DNA of 64,000 nucleotides from Drosophila miranda (lineage: Eukaryota; Arthropoda; Insecta; Diptera; Drosophilidae). The DNA lies in contig NC_046673.1 in the NCBI RefSeq assembly GCF_003369915.1, positions 1,658,001-1,722,000 on the forward strand, given 5' to 3'. The notes under the pieces are model-generated. The model searched no databases. It worked only from the letters and a program-made list of their open reading frames with translations, and was not told the DNA's origin. Position numbers and translations under genes: made by a program. This document shows positions 12,470 to 23,401 of this stretch, piece by piece; position 1 is the stretch's first letter; each line of letters starts with the position of its first letter.

Positions 12470-12793
12470 TCTATCTATCTATCTATCTATCCATTGATCT
12501 TGTATCTTTCCAGAACGTCGGCTGGTGCATCATTGTAAGCCAGGTGTGAGAGTCGCTCCTTGTCTGTCGCGAACTTGAGTCTTGAAGAGACTCTCCATAA
12601 CGTTGTACGTTGTGTGTCCCATTGAGAGACGATCTTCAAGACGGGTTTCGAGTCGGCTTTCCATTTGCTTTATCCTTACGCCCAGACGATTTTCCGATTG
12701 TCTGATCTCTTCATTCAGACGCTCAACTGCTTTTGAGTTTTCCTGGAGTTTCTGATCAACGTTGGCCCATTTCTCTGCCATTTGTTTTGCCAT
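12470..12793 (-). pseudogene. LTR-retrotransposon gag-like fragment, frameshifted
   Basis: The minus-strand frame from 12,793 reads as a charged coiled-coil (motifs MAKQMAEKWANVDQKL, RLNEEIRQSENRLG) of the kind found at the start of some Drosophila gypsy-type gag proteins. Near 12,565 the coherent reading moves to another frame (KERLSHLAYNDAP, ADVLERYKING), which then meets a stop. This is a decayed retrotransposon piece; no LTR, protease or polymerase was found nearby. Confidence 0.5.
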
Positions 12794-13645
12794 AGCTTCT
12801 TCTTTCTGTAACTGACTTTATTATCTGAAAAGACTGACGTTTTGTAATGAATGGTATGAAAACCTACTTAATCTGCCTATTCGTTGCAATATGTATACAT
12901 ATTTTTACCTTTACCCTTCTACGCAAAAAATTTGATTTGCTTTCTTGCTGTTATTTTTTATTAGTGGTGATAGTGGCTTCAGATGCCAAATATTTCAAAT
13001 AGGCACACTAGGCCCTTATGCTTATCCTGTGTAAAACAAAACTGCGTCTCCGGCAAGAGGCAAAGACGCATAACGCAGCCCTAGTGTAAACAGCCTATTG
13101 GATTTTTTTTGGAAGTTATAACAATTCATCTGTGTTCAATGAAGTTGTGAGCCACTGTAATCGATATATATTTAACAAACACCACACACTATCGATAGCC
13201 CGGAACAGCTGGTGGTTATTGTCTATTGTCGTATCCGCATTTATTCGGCCACTTGTTTTTGTTTGTTTGTCTTAAAGCCCCTGACGAAGTGGGGTTTACG
13301 AAAACGCGCAACGTGGACGTGTTAGAGCAGCAGCTCTGCCGCTGGCGGCACGTTTGCGTTCTAATTTGTCTGCCTCTTCATTTTGGCCAGGTGGATTGCT
13401 GTTGGCTTAGCTGGTACTGCTGTGCTAGAGTCGAAGGCAAACAGAAGAGGCACAAATACAGCCACGGCTAGAGATACAGATACTGATACAGATACAGATA
13501 CAATACAGCCAGAGATACAGATACAGCATCAAAGACATTGGTGATCTGGCAGTGCCCCGCCGCTGTCAGTCTCTGACGTTCTCCTCGCCGCTCCGCTAGT
13601 CCGCCGCTCCACTGGTCTCACCTGCTGCCGACATCTCAACTCCCG
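12794..13645. other. Intergenic and promoter region of the PAP phosphatase gene
   Basis: No gene is supported. It contains a TATCGATA site at about 13,191-13,198 and GATACA-type short repeats at 13,480-13,525 just before the downstream gene. Some GC-rich sequence near 13,300-13,450 has no sustained frame. Confidence 0.5.
13191..13198. promoter_or_regulatory. DRE (TATCGATA) site
   Basis: A perfect palindromic DNA-replication-related element about 450 bp upstream of the PAP phosphatase start. DREs bind DREF at many Drosophila housekeeping promoters; its role here is inferred from sequence and position only. Confidence 0.5.
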
Positions 13646-14792
13646 ATGTGCTTCACCAGCAGCGAGAGCAGCAGTAAGATGAACGGACGCTCCATACGTA
13701 TCAATCGGGTGCCAGCCACCATTTTCGCCATCCTGCTGACCATTGTGCTGGTCTATTTTCTGAACTTCCACCAGGAGGAGCGGCCGGCTATCTATGGCAA
13801 GCTGCGCAGCGACAATCCCAACCGGGTGAACCTGCGCAAGATGCTGATCGCCGCCATCCAGGCTTCGCAGCGCGGCGGTCTCGAGGTGCTCGACGTGGCC
13901 CGCTCCCGGCAGCTGAAAGAGCGGAGCAAGGGCCAAACGGACGAAGGCGTAAACGATCCGTTTACCGATGCCGACGGTCGTTCGCACTGCGTCATGAAGC
14001 AGGGCCTCCAGCGCATATTTCCACGTGTCCGCATATTCTCAGAGGAGGACAAGGAGCACTGCAAAGAGTCGCACAGCTACGATCTGGATCCCACGGTCCT
14101 GCATGAGACCGCCCAGGTGCCGGACGTGTCTGTTAATGCCCAGGATGTCACAGTCTGGGTAGATCCTTTGGATGCTACCAAGGAGTTTACTGGTAAATTA
14201 AATATAACCTCTTAAATTGCCTCAATTAACGGAATCCTCTCTCCGATCTGCAGAGGAGCTGTACGAGTATGTCACCACCATGGTGTGCGTGGCCGTGGCC
14301 GGTCGTCCCGTGATTGGGGTTATCCACAGCCCCTTTAATGGCCAGACTGCATGGGCCTGGGTGGGTAACTCCATGTCCGAGTATCTCGCAGGACTCCATC
14401 CGCCGCATGGCCAGGAGAATGAGTTGCCCATCATCACCGTTTCGCGTTCGCACACCGCCGGTGCCAAGGATCTAGCCCGCGGCATCTTTGGGGAGCAGGT
14501 CAATCTGCTGACGGCCGCCGGTGCCGGGTACAAGGTGCTCCAGGTGGTGGCTAACAATGCGACCGCCTACCTGCACACCTCCAAGATCAAGAAGTGGGAT
14601 ATCTGTGCCGGAGATGCCATACTGCACGCCCTGGGCGGCACCATGACCACTCTCAGCGACCAACTGATCCGCTACGGCCCGGATGAGTCGCCGGTTAACA
14701 CGGAGGGACTGCTGGCCACTCTGGAGAAGCACGACAAGTACATGGACCAGCTGGCCAAGTACCGCACTGCGCACAACGGCCAGCTAACGTAG
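13646..14792 (+). CDS. Golgi-resident PAP phosphatase (IMPAD1/BPNT2-like)
   Basis: Two exons, 13646-14192 and 14254-14792, joined by a 61-nt GT-AG intron that splits a Glu codon, giving 361 residues. It is an inositol-monophosphatase-fold 3'(2'),5'-bisphosphate phosphatase, expected to hydrolyse PAP in the Golgi lumen and so support sulfation. An N-terminal signal anchor (IFAILLTIVLVYFLNF) is followed by the EE metal motif (FSEEDKEH), the WVDPLDATKEFT motif (Asp173, Asp176) and the second Asp motif KKWDICAGDAIL. The match to animal IMPAD1 runs nearly the whole length. A second Met at 13679 (MNGRSIRIN) lies closer to the membrane segment and is an equally good start. By memory the fly orthologue is CG15743. 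Confidence 0.93.
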
Positions 14793-15399
14793 TAGTTGTA
14801 GTTTCTAAAGACGGAGCCCTTTCCTAGCTCCTGCTCCTAGGCCAATCTTCCATGTGCTACTGCCCCATGTGATTCCGCTTCTGCACTGCTCAAGGTCGAG
14901 TCGTGTCTGCTCTTACTTCCATTTCTCAAAGGCCGAACCCATCGACCATCGACCCTCGCATCGATCTGTTCATTGCTTGGGCAGCATATACAGCATACGA
15001 GAATAGTTCTAAGTTCTACAATAAAAACCTGTTTTTTTTTCGTAATTCACGCCTATCTTATTCTTGTTGTCTGTCTGATGGGATGGGATGCGGTCGTGAA
15101 CCCCGAGAGACCGGGGTGAACAGCTCTGAAAAAAGTCGCTTTGAATGGGGAGCTGTGGGCTTTTTGAAATAGGCGCGCGCACGGCTGCCTTCGATTGCGA
15201 TAGCACCTGCAATCGATTCCAATTACAGTGCGTTCTGACAGCTTTTTGTGTTTTTTTGTTTTTTTTGTGCGCTTGTGCTTGTTCTTGTGCGCATCGTCGT
15301 GTCGTCTGGGTCTGCATATTTCTTTTTGTGTGAGTGTGTGGGTGTGTTTTTTTTGCGGACGCCGGCTGGATAAGTCGATGGAAACTGTGGAGGAGAGCA
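14793..15399. other. Intergenic; 3' end of the phosphatase and promoter of the metallopeptidase
   Basis: It contains AATAAA at 15019-15024, a plausible polyadenylation signal for the upstream gene. T/G-rich leader-like sequence (15,240-15,350) runs into the metallopeptidase start. No additional gene is seen. Confidence 0.5.
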
Positions 15400-17007
15400 A
15401 TGAATAGCAGCGTCACTGGCTGCAAGCGCATCCACAGCATCGAAGTCGAGCAACTACAGGACTCTGAAGAGGTGCAGCACAGCTTTCTGCTGATCAAGGG
15501 CCGGCTGGAGCCCAAGTGCAGCGCCGCCAAGCAGCTAAAAGCGACCCTCGAGCTGCGCGACGAGTCGCTGGAACAGCTGACGCAGTTGTCCAGCGCTGGG
15601 GAGTTCAAGCTCCTCTTTGATTTGCACAAAGAAGAGAGAGAGAGGCAGGAGGAGCCTGAAGTGACCTCCAGAACTTGCCTCCTGCAGCTGCGCTCTTGCA
15701 GCGGCTCGAGGCTGATTCGATTCACCTACAAGCCACGCAGCAGCCCCTACCGTGTGCAGCCCCTTTACATAGTGTGCCAGGACGAAAAGGAGGAGGAGCA
15801 GGAACAGGAGCAGGAGCAGGAAACAAACGCACGTTCAGAACACTCTGCCCGCTGCTCACTTATCGATCTTAATCTGCGACTGGTGCAGTGCATTTACGCC
15901 CACAAATTGCACGCGGCCGGGTTTGCCAATCGCACCTTTACCCTTAACGGCCCCTGTCGCCTCTTCCGCAGCCAACTGACTACCGAAGAGACCCTCGCCA
16001 AGACCGAGGACGAGCTGTGGCAGCACTTTGCCGGGGAGATCCTCTCCTGTGCGCAGTGGGGCCAGCAGCTACACCTCAAGTTTGTCGCGTTTGTGGCCTG
16101 CACGCGGTACGACGGCGCGGCAGTAGCGGCCAGCGGAGACCTCTCGTACGCGAACATCCGGCGACACCTGCGCGGCCACGCCGCATTGGGGGGCGGAGGA
16201 TTGGCCCTCTTCGGGAGCGCGCACTTCTATTCCTGGCCGCGAGCATTCGCGGAGATCGGAGACTGCGTGCGCAGCGCAGAGCGAGTGGACGTCGCGCGAC
16301 TGCCGGACGAAAGCAACTACCGACGCACCTACGGTGGCGTCTACGCCAGCACCCTGGGCGCCGTCTGCCACGAGCTGGGTCACTGCTTTGACCTGGGCCA
16401 CACCCTGAACGGTGTGATGGGCCAGGGCTTCGACTACCTCAACCGCGTCCTCACCGTTGACCAGGTCACCGAGCATTTGCCGCAGCGAATTGTGGACCAG
16501 TCGTACTCGTCCGCCACGCTGCCAGCAGCAGGATCAGCAGGAGCACCAGCAGGGACCAATACTCGCAGTCGCCTCACCCAACTGAAGTTGAAGCAGCCTA
16601 GCAGCCAGCTTCTGGACAATTACCACGGCCAGCGGCGCAACGATAGCTTCTACTTTGCCCGCAACTGTGCCGTGATACTGGCCCACCACCGCTGGCTGAG
16701 CCCGGACCCTCCCCCTGCCACTAAGACGGCGGCGGCCATCCACCTGTCCAAGGCCAGCCGCGAGATCGTGTCCTCAACGCCGCTGCGGCTCGTCGAGCTG
16801 CGCTGCAACCTCAACAGCCTGGTGGCCCACTACGAAGAGCTGTGCGCCGGCGACAAGCAACAGCAGGAGCACCGCTTCCAGCTACCCGCCTCCCTGTGGC
16901 ACCTCCTGGCCGAGCAGCGCACGCACTACGTCTTCGTCCTGACCGCGTCCGGAGACACCAAGAGATTGGCCTGCGACGACGCCGAAGCCGAGGCCGATTC
17001 CCACTAG
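15400..17007 (+). CDS. Putative zinc metallopeptidase (Metallopep PF12044-like)
   Basis: A single open frame of 535 residues from the ATG at 15400; an upstream in-frame TTG-type start would add an unlikely Cys/Trp-rich leader. The catalytic zinc motif is HELGHCFDLGH at residues 324-334, that is HExxH with a third His six residues on. The context AVCHELGHCFDLGHT, ending a globular domain rich in beta-type segments, resembles the eukaryotic putative peptidase family that includes yeast YIL108W. Position 8 of the motif is Asp instead of the Gly of classical metzincins. A run of Glu/Gln after residue 125 is low complexity. No signal peptide is seen, so it is probably intracellular. The stop is followed immediately by GTGAGT, so a 3'UTR intron is possible. 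The substrate is unknown. Confidence 0.82.
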   Translation: MNSSVTGCKRIHSIEVEQLQDSEEVQHSFLLIKGRLEPKCSAAKQLKATLELRDESLEQLTQLSSAGEFKLLFDLHKEERERQEEPEVTSRTCLLQLRSCSGSRLIRFTYKPRSSPYRVQPLYIVCQDEKEEEQEQEQEQETNARSEHSARCSLIDLNLRLVQCIYAHKLHAAGFANRTFTLNGPCRLFRSQLTTEETLAKTEDELWQHFAGEILSCAQWGQQLHLKFVAFVACTRYDGAAVAASGDLSYANIRRHLRGHAALGGGGLALFGSAHFYSWPRAFAEIGDCVRSAERVDVARLPDESNYRRTYGGVYASTLGAVCHELGHCFDLGHTLNGVMGQGFDYLNRVLTVDQVTEHLPQRIVDQSYSSATLPAAGSAGAPAGTNTRSRLTQLKLKQPSSQLLDNYHGQRRNDSFYFARNCAVILAHHRWLSPDPPPATKTAAAIHLSKASREIVSSTPLRLVELRCNLNSLVAHYEELCAGDKQQQEHRFQLPASLWHLLAEQRTHYVFVLTASGDTKRLACDDAEAEADSH

Positions 17008-17334
17008 GTGAGTAATCCCAGTATCTCCGAATGATGTACGACTTTGCGGCTGCTCTCACTCAATGACCACCAATGACCGCCAGTTGAACGGAGTCTCCTT
17101 GGGTTTGCAAGGGCTCTTCGGGATGCAGACTAAGGCAGGGCAAGGCAGGACAGGACTGAAGGAAACCATAGACATATTCTAGAAAAAACGAGGGGGTACG
17201 TTGATAGTCGCAGCTGCGGCCGCGACTCTACATTTATACCACCGCCAGTGGGCGCAAACATTGCACGACGAAGAGTGTGTGAGAGAGAGACAGAAATGCA
17301 GCTAAAGCTACCGCTATCGAAGCCACTGAAATAT

Positions 17335-17645
17335 CACTTGTTCCTTCTGGCTATAATAATGCTCTGATCTAATTCAGTCTGATTCTGCAGTCTAGCAGAT
17401 GTGGGCATGCTCTACTGCTCTGGGTTTTCGCATATTTTGCAAATCTTTATGGGAGGATGCCCATATCACAGGAGTCTGGATACAAAATCTGTTTTCTCTA
17501 GCTCTTATAGTCTCTGAGATTTGGGACGGACAGAAGGTCATGGCTATATCGACTCGGCTGTTGATGCTGATCAAGAATATATGTGCCTTACGGGGTCGGA
17601 AACGCTTCCTTCTGGGTGTTACACAATCCACATCCCCCACAACCA
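17335..17645 (+). repeat. DINE-1/INE-1-like repeat, copy 2
   Basis: Shares with the 55.4-55.7 kb copy an upstream block (CTTCTGGCTATAATA, then TCTGCAG) and the core GGCTATATCGACTCGGCTG, GATGCTGATCAAGAATAT, CGGGGTCGGAAACGCTTCC, TTCTGGGTGTTACAC. This is a decayed Helitron-like element without coding capacity. Confidence 0.6.
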
Positions 17646-18712
17646 TAATATATCACTAACTCTTGGAGTACCGCCAGGAGGGACAGCCAAAATATGGGAA
17701 CCGCACCGCTGGCGCCTTCAATTTGAGGAAATGTTTACAGGGGGGTATCCCTGTCCACCCTCCGCCCAGAGGGGGACTATGGACAATATAAATAATGACC
17801 ATGTTTTCCTCCTATTAAATGTAATTATATTTGGGTAGAACTGCAGGACAGCAGCCTTAACTGGAGTCGCTCCCAAACGGCTCTAAAAATAATTGCGTAT
17901 AGATTTGCCAATGGATTACGATACGTATCGGGGGGGACGCTGGCACCTTTTGTTTTGAATTTTTTTTTGAATTTTTAATCCTGTAATGACCGATAATGGC
18001 TTTCGCTTGGAAGATGTGGAACTCCTGGCCCCTGACATCATATTTCACACTCAATTGAAGGACCCCTTTGGAAATGCAAAACACTTTTAGGGCCATTATA
18101 CGTATCCGTAATTATTTGTTTTGAACGCAAGCGAAAGAAGCCTTAATCGCAGGTCAAGTGTTATTGTAGAAGAAGAACTTCCGACTCTGCAGAGTTGCGG
18201 GTACCTACAGGACAGTAGATCTCAACGATCAGTGGCCGAACCAGTGTCCGTCCACTGCCTTATCAGATCGGATCTTATCGTAGATCTGAACAAAACCGAT
18301 ATCCTATACAATGTGCATACGTATCACCTATAGATAACCTAGAAACACACCCTCGAAGCCGGGATTCTTTATGCGAAAAGTTGTTCTGCTTATCCTGATG
18401 GACTCACCCCCCTCCTCGCCCCGCCCCGCCTCGCTCCGCCTCACCTCACCTCACATTGAAACCTAATGTTTCCTCCGGATTTGAAGTGTCTTGGAGGAGG
18501 AGGAGGAGGAGTGTCTTGGAATAAACCTGCGTTTGAAATTTCTTTGCTGCTCCAGCTGCATCGGGTCCCTGAATCAAGCCCTGATTTCTAGCCCTAAGTG
18601 CCTCTAAGTGGAGTCCCAATCAATATTGGAGGGCTCGCCAGACTCGGGCTGAAATCTGAAAATCAAATTGCGAAAAGAGGCCTACATATATAATCTGATA
18701 ATTGGAGAAAGC

Positions 18713-18784
18713 GTCTTGTTCTGGGATTAAGCGGACAGTGGGCCCCATGGGAACCGCACCGCTGGCAAGCGAAACAAATGCCAT
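18713..18784 (+). repeat. Dispersed repeat B, copy 2
   Basis: CTGGGATTAAGCG...CAGTG..CCCATGGGA.CCGC, then ACCGCTGGCA.GCGAAACAAA, recurs at 21,634-21,708 in the same orientation at roughly 85% identity by eye. A shorter core (TGGGAACCGCACCGCTGGC) occurs at 17,694-17,712. The family was not recognised. Confidence 0.7.
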
Positions 18785-19132
18785 GCCACCGAGTGGTGCC
18801 CCTGAGGGAAGGGAGCGCTGTTAGAGTTCACGGTTTTGCAACATACAAGATACTGTTGTACCCAATAAGGCTGTCCCCAGAGGATTTGGTGGTAAATCAA
18901 ACAGAACTGAAGCTTGTACATTTTTCAAGCAAACTCCTGTACAACGATTGCAGTCGGGACGACCAGGGATTAGGTGGCAAGGGCCCCTGTGAAAGCTCTG
19001 CAGCGGCCAGTGGCTGTGATCTCCTAGATCCCACGCATAGGTCCGAAAAGGTCAGAGATGTAGCTTCTGGGGACCTATGTATGTACTCGGGACTTAAGGA
19101 GGGAATTTAACCAACAATTGCTTCTCCACAGA

Positions 19133-20539
19133 ATGTCTGAGTCGCAACGCAAAGTGCGCCGCGCCGAGGAGGCCCAAGAGCCTCAGGCCCTCGACGCCGG
19201 AGACGAGGATGTCCGCATGCGGACCCATGCCGGGCATGGGGACGACATGCCGAACCCCGCAGACCGCGGCAGAGCCGTAGACCGTAACGCCGGACATCCG
19301 AGACTCCCCATTCCGGGGCTGGCGGACCCGCTTCCGAGTGCGGAACATCTCTGGGCCGCCCTGGCCATTCCCGAGCCGGACGAGGCCCTGGGCGACCGTC
19401 TGCCCCCAACACCAGCAGAAAAAGAAGCCAGCAACGAGAACAAACCGGCACGCAAGGCGCCGCGCTTCCCGATGTTGCTGCCTTGGGACGAGCAGAGCTG
19501 GTCGACGGGTTCGAATCCGGACAACGAGGCGGAGGAACTGACGCCACCCCGACCCCCAACACCGATGCCGTGGGAGGATGAGAGCGTGTCGACCGACCCC
19601 AATCTGGAGCACAACTGGGCCTTCGTCGAGGACCTGGCGGATCTCGAGGAGCTCGAGGAACCTGCCGAGCCCACAGGCTCCTTGGCCCTGACGCCGGAGT
19701 CCCAGCCTCCGACTCCACCGGCCGCTGCAAGATCCCACGACGATCGCATCCTACAGGACATCGACACACCGAGCGTCACTCCCTGTCCGTCGCCAGAGCC
19801 GGAGAGTCCCTTGGACGCCACGGCTTGGGACGAGAGCGAGACGAGCAGTGGAGGAGTCTCAAGCCATGAGCGTGCCCTGCACATCGCCACCAAGTCTGTG
19901 GTGGCCAAGGCCAGGGCCAGGGCCAATGCCAAGGCTAAGGCCAGAAGCGTAACCGGAACCGGTACCGACACCGGCACCGGAACCGGAAGCTACCCAGACC
20001 AAGGCGAGCGGCCGAGCACATCCGCCGCTGTGCGACAGTGGCTGCGATATCAGAGCGAGACAAGCAGCGCAGCCTCAACCCCGGAGCGCGCGTTGGCCAT
20101 CGCCATCGCCATCCCGACAGCATACCCTGCCCTCGACGAGGGCCCGAGCACCTCCGCAGCGGCCCGAGCGTGGCTACAGCAGCAGCGCGGTGCCGGCACA
20201 CGTTCCAACCCGCACGTCACCTACCACATCCGCAGCCTCTCGCCGACCCAGGAGGACCCCATGAAGCCTTTGATCGTCATAGTGGACCCTGAGGAGACAG
20301 GCACCCTGTCGCGACCACAAGCATCGCCCCTGGAGGGGTGGGTGGAGGCGCCTGCCCACTGGAGGGTCCGGATCGACAACCGCCACCTGCCGCAGGGACT
20401 AATCGAGCACGTGGAAGGGCAGGAGCGAGAGGGCCGCAACTTGCACCGCAGCTTCCTGTACAGCGCGTCAGGCATCCTCTTCCGGGTGCGCTTCAACAAG
20501 CGAAACGAGGTGACCATTTCTCTACGTTCCCCGAAATAG
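19133..20539 (+). CDS. Orphan low-complexity acidic protein
   Basis: I do not recognise this gene. It is a 468-residue open frame starting at MSESQRKVRR; the ATG sits two bases after a good acceptor (CTTCTCCACAG, ending 19131), so a 5' noncoding exon probably precedes it. The first 330 residues are Pro/Glu/Asp/Ser/Thr-rich with internal repeats: LPWDEQSWSTG and MPWEDESVSTD; SETSS..SSHERALHIA and SETSSAASTPERALAIA; RPSTSAAVRQWL and GPSTSAAARAWL. A basic KARARANAKAKAR stretch could be a nuclear signal. The last ~60 residues (WRVRIDNRHLPQGL...ILFRVRFNKRNEVTISLR) look folded and may be the conserved domain. Third-position GC is high, unlike the flanks, which supports real coding. Function unknown; probably fast-evolving or lineage-restricted. 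Confidence 0.7.
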   Translation: MSESQRKVRRAEEAQEPQALDAGDEDVRMRTHAGHGDDMPNPADRGRAVDRNAGHPRLPIPGLADPLPSAEHLWAALAIPEPDEALGDRLPPTPAEKEASNENKPARKAPRFPMLLPWDEQSWSTGSNPDNEAEELTPPRPPTPMPWEDESVSTDPNLEHNWAFVEDLADLEELEEPAEPTGSLALTPESQPPTPPAAARSHDDRILQDIDTPSVTPCPSPEPESPLDATAWDESETSSGGVSSHERALHIATKSVVAKARARANAKAKARSVTGTGTDTGTGTGSYPDQGERPSTSAAVRQWLRYQSETSSAASTPERALAIAIAIPTAYPALDEGPSTSAAARAWLQQQRGAGTRSNPHVTYHIRSLSPTQEDPMKPLIVIVDPEETGTLSRPQASPLEGWVEAPAHWRVRIDNRHLPQGLIEHVEGQEREGRNLHRSFLYSASGILFRVRFNKRNEVTISLRSPK

Positions 20540-21633
20540 GGAGATGATGTGAGAATAAGAACCTCACCTCACAGGTTCTCCACCAGGAGGGCATGCAACA
20601 TGCATTTTCGGCCACACCTGCAGCGGCAGCAGAGGGACACAACAATCCAAAACCAAAACCAAAACCAATGGTCGAACGAAGCTGATCGCTGAACCATCGC
20701 CGCAGCGAAAGAAGAGGTCATCCATCGGGCCTCAAAGGTTGTAAGTGGAATAGTGGCAGTGGACTGGAAGTGGAATAATAGCGGGGACTGGAAGCGGACT
20801 GGAAGTGGACTGGCTGAATCGAAATATGAAATATATAAAACGCACAGAATATGCCCAAAGGAGGTTCTCATAGGCAGGAGAACCTTCTGGACAGGACAAT
20901 CTTACCCCGCATCCTTGGGAGCAACACTCGCGTGTGGATGAGGATTGTCAGGTGAGCAGGCCGAGGGCCAGGAGACACGCACTAGCACACATTAGTCCTA
21001 TCTTGTTCGTGGGGACCCCTCCCTCGGTAACGACATAACTCTCGATATGCCGCAGCCCCCTAGCATATTTTAGTTCGACACACATATGTATGTAGACATC
21101 AGACACGGACATCAGACAGCGCACAGCGCACAGCTGGAGACTATGCATATTCAGACCCCCAACGTCCGTTCCCCTGTTCTGGTTTCGCGCTCAGTTCTCA
21201 AATCCAATCCTAGGGTAGACATGGACATGGAGGATCTCGCTCCCTTGGCCAGTTGCCATTTTCTATATAAGATCTCTGTACTGTTAGGAATTACCTTCAG
21301 GAAGAACAGGTACGAGAACATGGCCTCCTGTACTCCCACTGCATACCCTCTGCATTCAGGCATCCTTTACGTCTGACATGACAGAGATATTATGACAGAA
21401 AATATACGTAAATGTATGTCTGCATAGAGATCCACGGCTCTCCCCATGGACCGAAACTGGTCCCAGAGTGTGTCGAGAGTACATCGGGCCAATAATCTAT
21501 TCACCTCAGCGTGCGACCATCTTTTGAAGAAATTACAAATCCCCGGGCCTCTCGTATTTTAGTGTCAGATACGATTCGTTGCTCCCCAATACAATGCGAG
21601 CTTTAACGCTGGCGAGGACATGACATAGGCGTG

Positions 21634-21708
21634 TCTTGTCTGGGATTAAGCGTTCAGTGTCCCCCATGGGAGCCGCACCGCTGGCAGGCGAAACAAATTC
21701 AATGCCAA
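21634..21708 (+). repeat. Dispersed repeat B, copy 3
   Basis: Direct repeat of 18,713-18,784. Its minus-strand extension to about 21,540 keeps an open frame (for example IPDKTRLCHVLASVKARIVL), so the family may derive from a coding element. Confidence 0.65.
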
Positions 21709-21844
21709 GCTGCCGTTGAAAAGAGGGACAGGGAATACAAGCGGGAGTTTTGGGTCTTATGCATTTCATACATAATAATACGCCTCTTTGGGATGTTCTC
21801 AGTTTATTACCCCTGTCTTGTATTGTGTATTTAGCCATTTTATT

Positions 21845-22203
21845 AGACCTACAAAGTATGGCATGTGTGGTGCTATCGCGCTCCCCTCCGCCAAAAGGCG
21901 GACACTGCACGAGGAAGAGGAAGAGTGGGCGAGAGAGAGAATGAGTGGGAGGCAGGGGCAGGGGTTGATCTGATCCAGGTTCGAAAATCTGGTAGATATT
22001 GTCAGATATATTGTCCAGAGATTCTCATTCTTTGTCGAGGCCGAAGGGGGCGTGGCAGGGTTAGACTTGTAACCGTTGAATATCACAGGAGACTGGATAT
22101 AAAGTCTCTGAGATCTAGGCGCTCATCGGGACGGGACGCTCTGATCAAGAATATATATGCTTTACGGGGTTGGTAACGCTTCTTTCTGGGTGTTACACAT
22201 TAA
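21845..22203 (+). repeat. DINE-1/INE-1-like repeat, copy 3
   Basis: Ends with TCTCTGAGATCTAGGCGCTC, TGATCAAGAATATATATGC and TTTCTGGGTGTTACACAT, the core blocks of the same family as the copies near 3.8, 17.5 and 55.6 kb. No coding capacity. Confidence 0.6.
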
Positions 22204-23401
22204 TTACATTTATTTTAGATTTTATTTTGTATTTTTCATTATTTTCTATAGTTTATTTTTTGAAATTAAAATGTTTCAATAAAAACCGAAATATAACGAT
22301 GAATGATGTGAAAAGCAGGCCCAGAAATCTTGACAGACAGTCAATCTGTAATCCTTTCTTGGGCCATATGGAGCTACATACGTAATATTTGCCGTTCCTT
22401 GCTGTTTGTTAACAAAAATAAACCTTTGATTGGCAAGTGTGATACAGTTTTTGACAAGCGTTACCATAAATTCTCTAAAACCAAAAGCGAAAGAAAAAGT
22501 TATATAAAATCAGAAGATACATTTTCGATTCAAAAATGGAAAATTAAAGTGACTCGGTGAACTTTTCCAGTGGGGAGGCGACTTTGTCGAGGAGACACAC
22601 ACGCGCACGCACACGAACATACACACACCACACACACATACTCGTACGCAGCTGGTGCTTCAGGTGCTTATAGTGGCTTCGGTTGATCGCTGTCGTCAGT
22701 TGAGCCCGAGCCTACTCTCTGGGACACGACGCACCGACTGGTCGTACTTCGCAAGTTGTTAGTGTTGAGGTGAGGCATTTCCAGAAATCGCTCACTTAAC
22801 AGGCTGTCTCCTACTTTGACACAGTCGCGGTCCAGCGCGCGCGACACACAGAAAGAGAGAGTGGCACCTTCTTTTTTACTGGTGAATGCGCTTGGCCTGG
22901 GTCTTGGCCGCATCTTAAAAGGGGTTACTGCGGCTTAATGAGAGCCCGCTCTCCCGAAGCGTCAGTGGCACTGGCCGACGCGGCAAACTTGTATTCTATT
23001 CGTTCTCACTATCGACAACACAGCAGAGCAGTGGACACCAGCAGCGAGCAGCGAGCAGCGAACGGCGAACGGCGAACGGCGAAAAGCGAAGAGCACAGCG
23101 GGAACGGAACGCAACGGTAGCACCGAACGGGGTTCAATAGTGAAAACTGATTCGACAAAGTAGAGTTGAAATATTCGTAGTTTGGAGCAGGCAGGGGTGA
23201 TGAGCAGGTGCGCTGCTTGCTGATAAGATAACCAATTGGTGCACATAAAGCAAAGCACTGCTTGAGCATTGAATTATTATTTTGGTTTTCCTTTTCACTA
23301 TCACTTTCGATTTCAATTTCAATTTCCATTTCATTTGCCCTGCAGACGCAGACCCAGACGCAGCGAACTCAAGAACCCAAGAACCAAAGAACTCGAGAGC
23401 C

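Larger units (their letters stand above)
17008..19132. other. Repeat-rich intergenic region
   Basis: It contains a DINE-1-like core (17521-17640), copies of a second dispersed repeat (17,690-17,712 and 18,713-18,784), a short (GGA)n at 18,495-18,510 and otherwise unremarkable sequence. No coding frame is supported before the orphan gene at 19133. Confidence 0.55.
20540..23401. other. Repeat-rich intergenic region; leader of the GLTP gene
   Basis: Contains dispersed repeat B (21,634-21,708), a DINE-1-like copy (21,845-22,203), a CA-rich tract (22,596-22,645) and, near the GLTP gene, GCGAACGGC tandem units (23,045-23,090) likely in its 5' leader. No other gene is supported. Confidence 0.5.
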
